Source: Candidatus Aminicenantota bacterium (GTDB taxonomy: Bacteria > Acidobacteriota > Aminicenantia > Aminicenantales > Aminicenantaceae). Taken from it: 6,111 nucleotides of DNA. The DNA lies in contig JAUWYH010000098.1 of the NCBI GenBank assembly GCA_030615975.1, forward strand, positions 1-6,111, read 5' to 3'. Within the stretch, counting starts at the first letter, position 1; each line of letters begins with the position of its first letter. Both the position numbers and the translations under genes were made by a program. This document shows positions 5,116-6,111 of the stretch, piece by piece. The notes below the pieces were generated by a model. It searched no databases and was not told the DNA's origin. It was given only the letters and a program-made list of their open reading frames with translations.

Positions 5116-6111
5116 ATGAAAGCAAAAGAAATTCTTCTTTTAATTCTTATCATCGTAACTGGAGTATTCTTCTACCATGCCCAAACAGGAAAGATTCATA
5201 TTGATTGGGATCTAGATGGTCACTTCTTTTTTATCCACCTTGAAGAATTCATCTATGAAGAATCACAAGAAATCGAGCCCCCATTTCCTCCCGAGCTTCA
5301 AATCAACAATGCCCACGGAGATATAGAAATTCAGGGAACCGAAGAAGAAAAAATAACCGTCTCTTTCCAGAAAATAATCCGGCGCAAAAACGAAGAACAA
5401 GCTAAAGAAATCTCAGATAAGCTCAAGATGATTGTCGATAAAAATGAGTTACAATTGAGTATCTCAACTAACCGCAACGAATTCAGAAGAAAAAACTTCG
5501 AAACAAATTTCAGGATTTCCGTGCCTTTGGGCATGGATGTCAAAGTTAATAATTCCTATGGCCTAGTCAAAACATCAAAGGTTGGAAACACGAATATCAT
5601 CAACCGTCACGGCAAAATTATTGCTTCAGATATCAGAGGAGAACTTATACTCCAAAACAGCTACAAGGATATCGAAGTTGAAAATGTTCAATCCAATTGC
5701 CGCGTAGAAAGCAAACATTCTAATGTGTTCATTAATGATGTTCAAGGGAAGACAAGCGTTGAGCATAGATACGGAAAGATTCACCTGGAAAATACCTTTC
5801 AAAATGCAGAGATTAAGGGTTCTCACTCTGAAGTTTTCGGTCAAAATCTGATGGGGAAAGTGGAAGTTGTTACTTCTTACAGGGATATTGCCCTGTACGA
5901 CGTAGGCCCAACAAAAATCACAGGAAGCCACTCCAATGTAGAAGTCGATGGAGCAAAAGGATCACTTGATATAAAACACAGATATGGCAAAGTCAAACTG
6001 AATAACATCCAGGGCAACCTCTATGTCGAGGGAAAGAGCATTGGGATCTATGGAAGGACAATTGTATGTGAGAAAATTTTCGTCTCTTCCTCCTACCGAA
6101 CTGTCGAGCTT
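5116..6111 (+). CDS. DUF4097 beta-repeat protein, secreted or N-terminally anchored; 3' end outside the window
   Basis: The frame opens at ATG 5116, 2 bases after the preceding stop, and remains open for 332 codons to the window edge. Residues 5-20 (EILLLILIIVTGVFFY) form a hydrophobic N-terminus after MKAK, a signal peptide or single anchor, so the rest should lie outside the cytoplasmic membrane. Residues 60-135 show a first DUF4097-like strand set (ELQINNAHGDIEIQG) and a charged segment. From about 140 on, the chain is a run of 17-18-residue units of the type SYGxV / HSNVxV / RYGKIxL, expected to stack as a beta-helix-like or beta-sandwich fold. No catalytic residues are recognised. LiaG of the Lia envelope-stress system also carries DUF4097, which supports an envelope role. 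The ribosome binding site is weak (AGGG at 5106-5109), so translation is probably coupled to the gene before. Binding partners are unknown. Confidence 0.85.
   Translation, partial: MKAKEILLLILIIVTGVFFYHAQTGKIHIDWDLDGHFFFIHLEEFIYEESQEIEPPFPPELQINNAHGDIEIQGTEEEKITVSFQKIIRRKNEEQAKEISDKLKMIVDKNELQLSISTNRNEFRRKNFETNFRISVPLGMDVKVNNSYGLVKTSKVGNTNIINRHGKIIASDIRGELILQNSYKDIEVENVQSNCRVESKHSNVFINDVQGKTSVEHRYGKIHLENTFQNAEIKGSHSEVFGQNLMGKVEVVTSYRDIALYDVGPTKITGSHSNVEVDGAKGSLDIKHRYGKVKLNNIQGNLYVEGKSIGIYGRTIVCEKIFVSSSYRTVEL
5548..6111 (+). repeat. Array of about 18-residue coding repeats in the DUF4097 protein
   Basis: In the translated product an aromatic or His residue recurs at the same place in each unit: Tyr148, His165, Tyr183, His201, Tyr219, His237, Tyr255, His272, Tyr290 and Tyr327, with a weakened unit near Ser308. 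Spacing is 17 or 18 residues. Each is followed by G, K, S or R, then K/D/N/E and a hydrophobic residue (YGKI, HSNV, YKDI). The DNA copies have diverged, so this is a protein-level repeat rather than a simple nucleotide tandem repeat. Confidence 0.75.

Noticed and set aside
3619..5931. Minus-strand open frames opposite the sigma operon (3619-3852, 4056-4298, 4855-5040, 4892-5125, 5331-5543, 5626-5931)
   Set aside because: Each is covered by a well-supported plus-strand gene, and none encodes a recognisable domain.
1..6111. CRISPR array, insertion sequence, tRNA or rRNA
   Set aside because: No regularly spaced identical DNA repeats, transposase motifs, terminal inverted repeats or conserved RNA stretches were seen. 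The only repeats are the diverged coding units in the DUF4097 gene.

Overview
The window is bacterial DNA of moderate A+T content. It carries an ECF sigma factor with its zinc anti-sigma factor, and most genes have AGGAGG-type ribosome binding sites. Stops are TAG, TAA and TGA, so the genetic code looks standard. The lineage cannot be fixed from sequence alone. The mix of an archaeal-style HMG-CoA synthase module with acyl-CoA metabolism and a DUF4097/LiaF-like envelope operon would fit an anaerobic, poorly cultivated phylum (Aminicenantes-like is only a guess).

Layout: two divergent operons leave a 427-base intergenic region (2896-3322). The left operon runs on the minus strand: archaeal-type HMG-CoA synthase (2895-1849), SCP2-type thiolase (1839-685), DUF35 zinc-ribbon/OB-fold protein (675-283), and the N-terminal 87 residues of a methylcrotonyl-CoA-carboxylase-type carboxyltransferase that runs off the window (261-1). 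In methanogens the first three proteins form one complex that condenses acetyl-CoA to acetoacetyl-CoA and then HMG-CoA. Finding them with a methylcrotonyl-CoA-carboxylase-like subunit suggests branched C5/C6 acyl-CoA chemistry (leucine/isovaleryl-CoA) as well as, or instead of, mevalonate synthesis.

The right operon runs on the plus strand: ECF sigma factor (3323-3883, GTG start), overlapping membrane-anchored ZAS anti-sigma factor (3873-4385), a TM2-like plus LiaF/DUF5668-like membrane protein (4401-4895), a 68-residue protein that is a lone copy of the same membrane hairpin (4907-5113), and a secreted or anchored DUF4097 repeat protein, open at the right edge (5116-6111). This resembles a cell-envelope stress module: the anti-sigma factor holds the sigma factor at the membrane, and the downstream membrane and beta-repeat proteins would be sensors or effectors.

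The intergenic region holds back-to-back sigma70-like promoters whose -35 boxes lie 12 bases apart. A strong ECF-type promoter motif (GGAACTT, 16 bases, GTCTAT) sits directly before the sigma gene and implies autoregulation. Between the housekeeping-type and ECF-type promoters is a roughly 260-base pyrimidine-rich leader with small overlapping hairpins and no convincing gene. The most notable signals are the very short leader implied by the ECF promoter and the strict Tyr/His alternation at about 18 residues in the DUF4097 protein.
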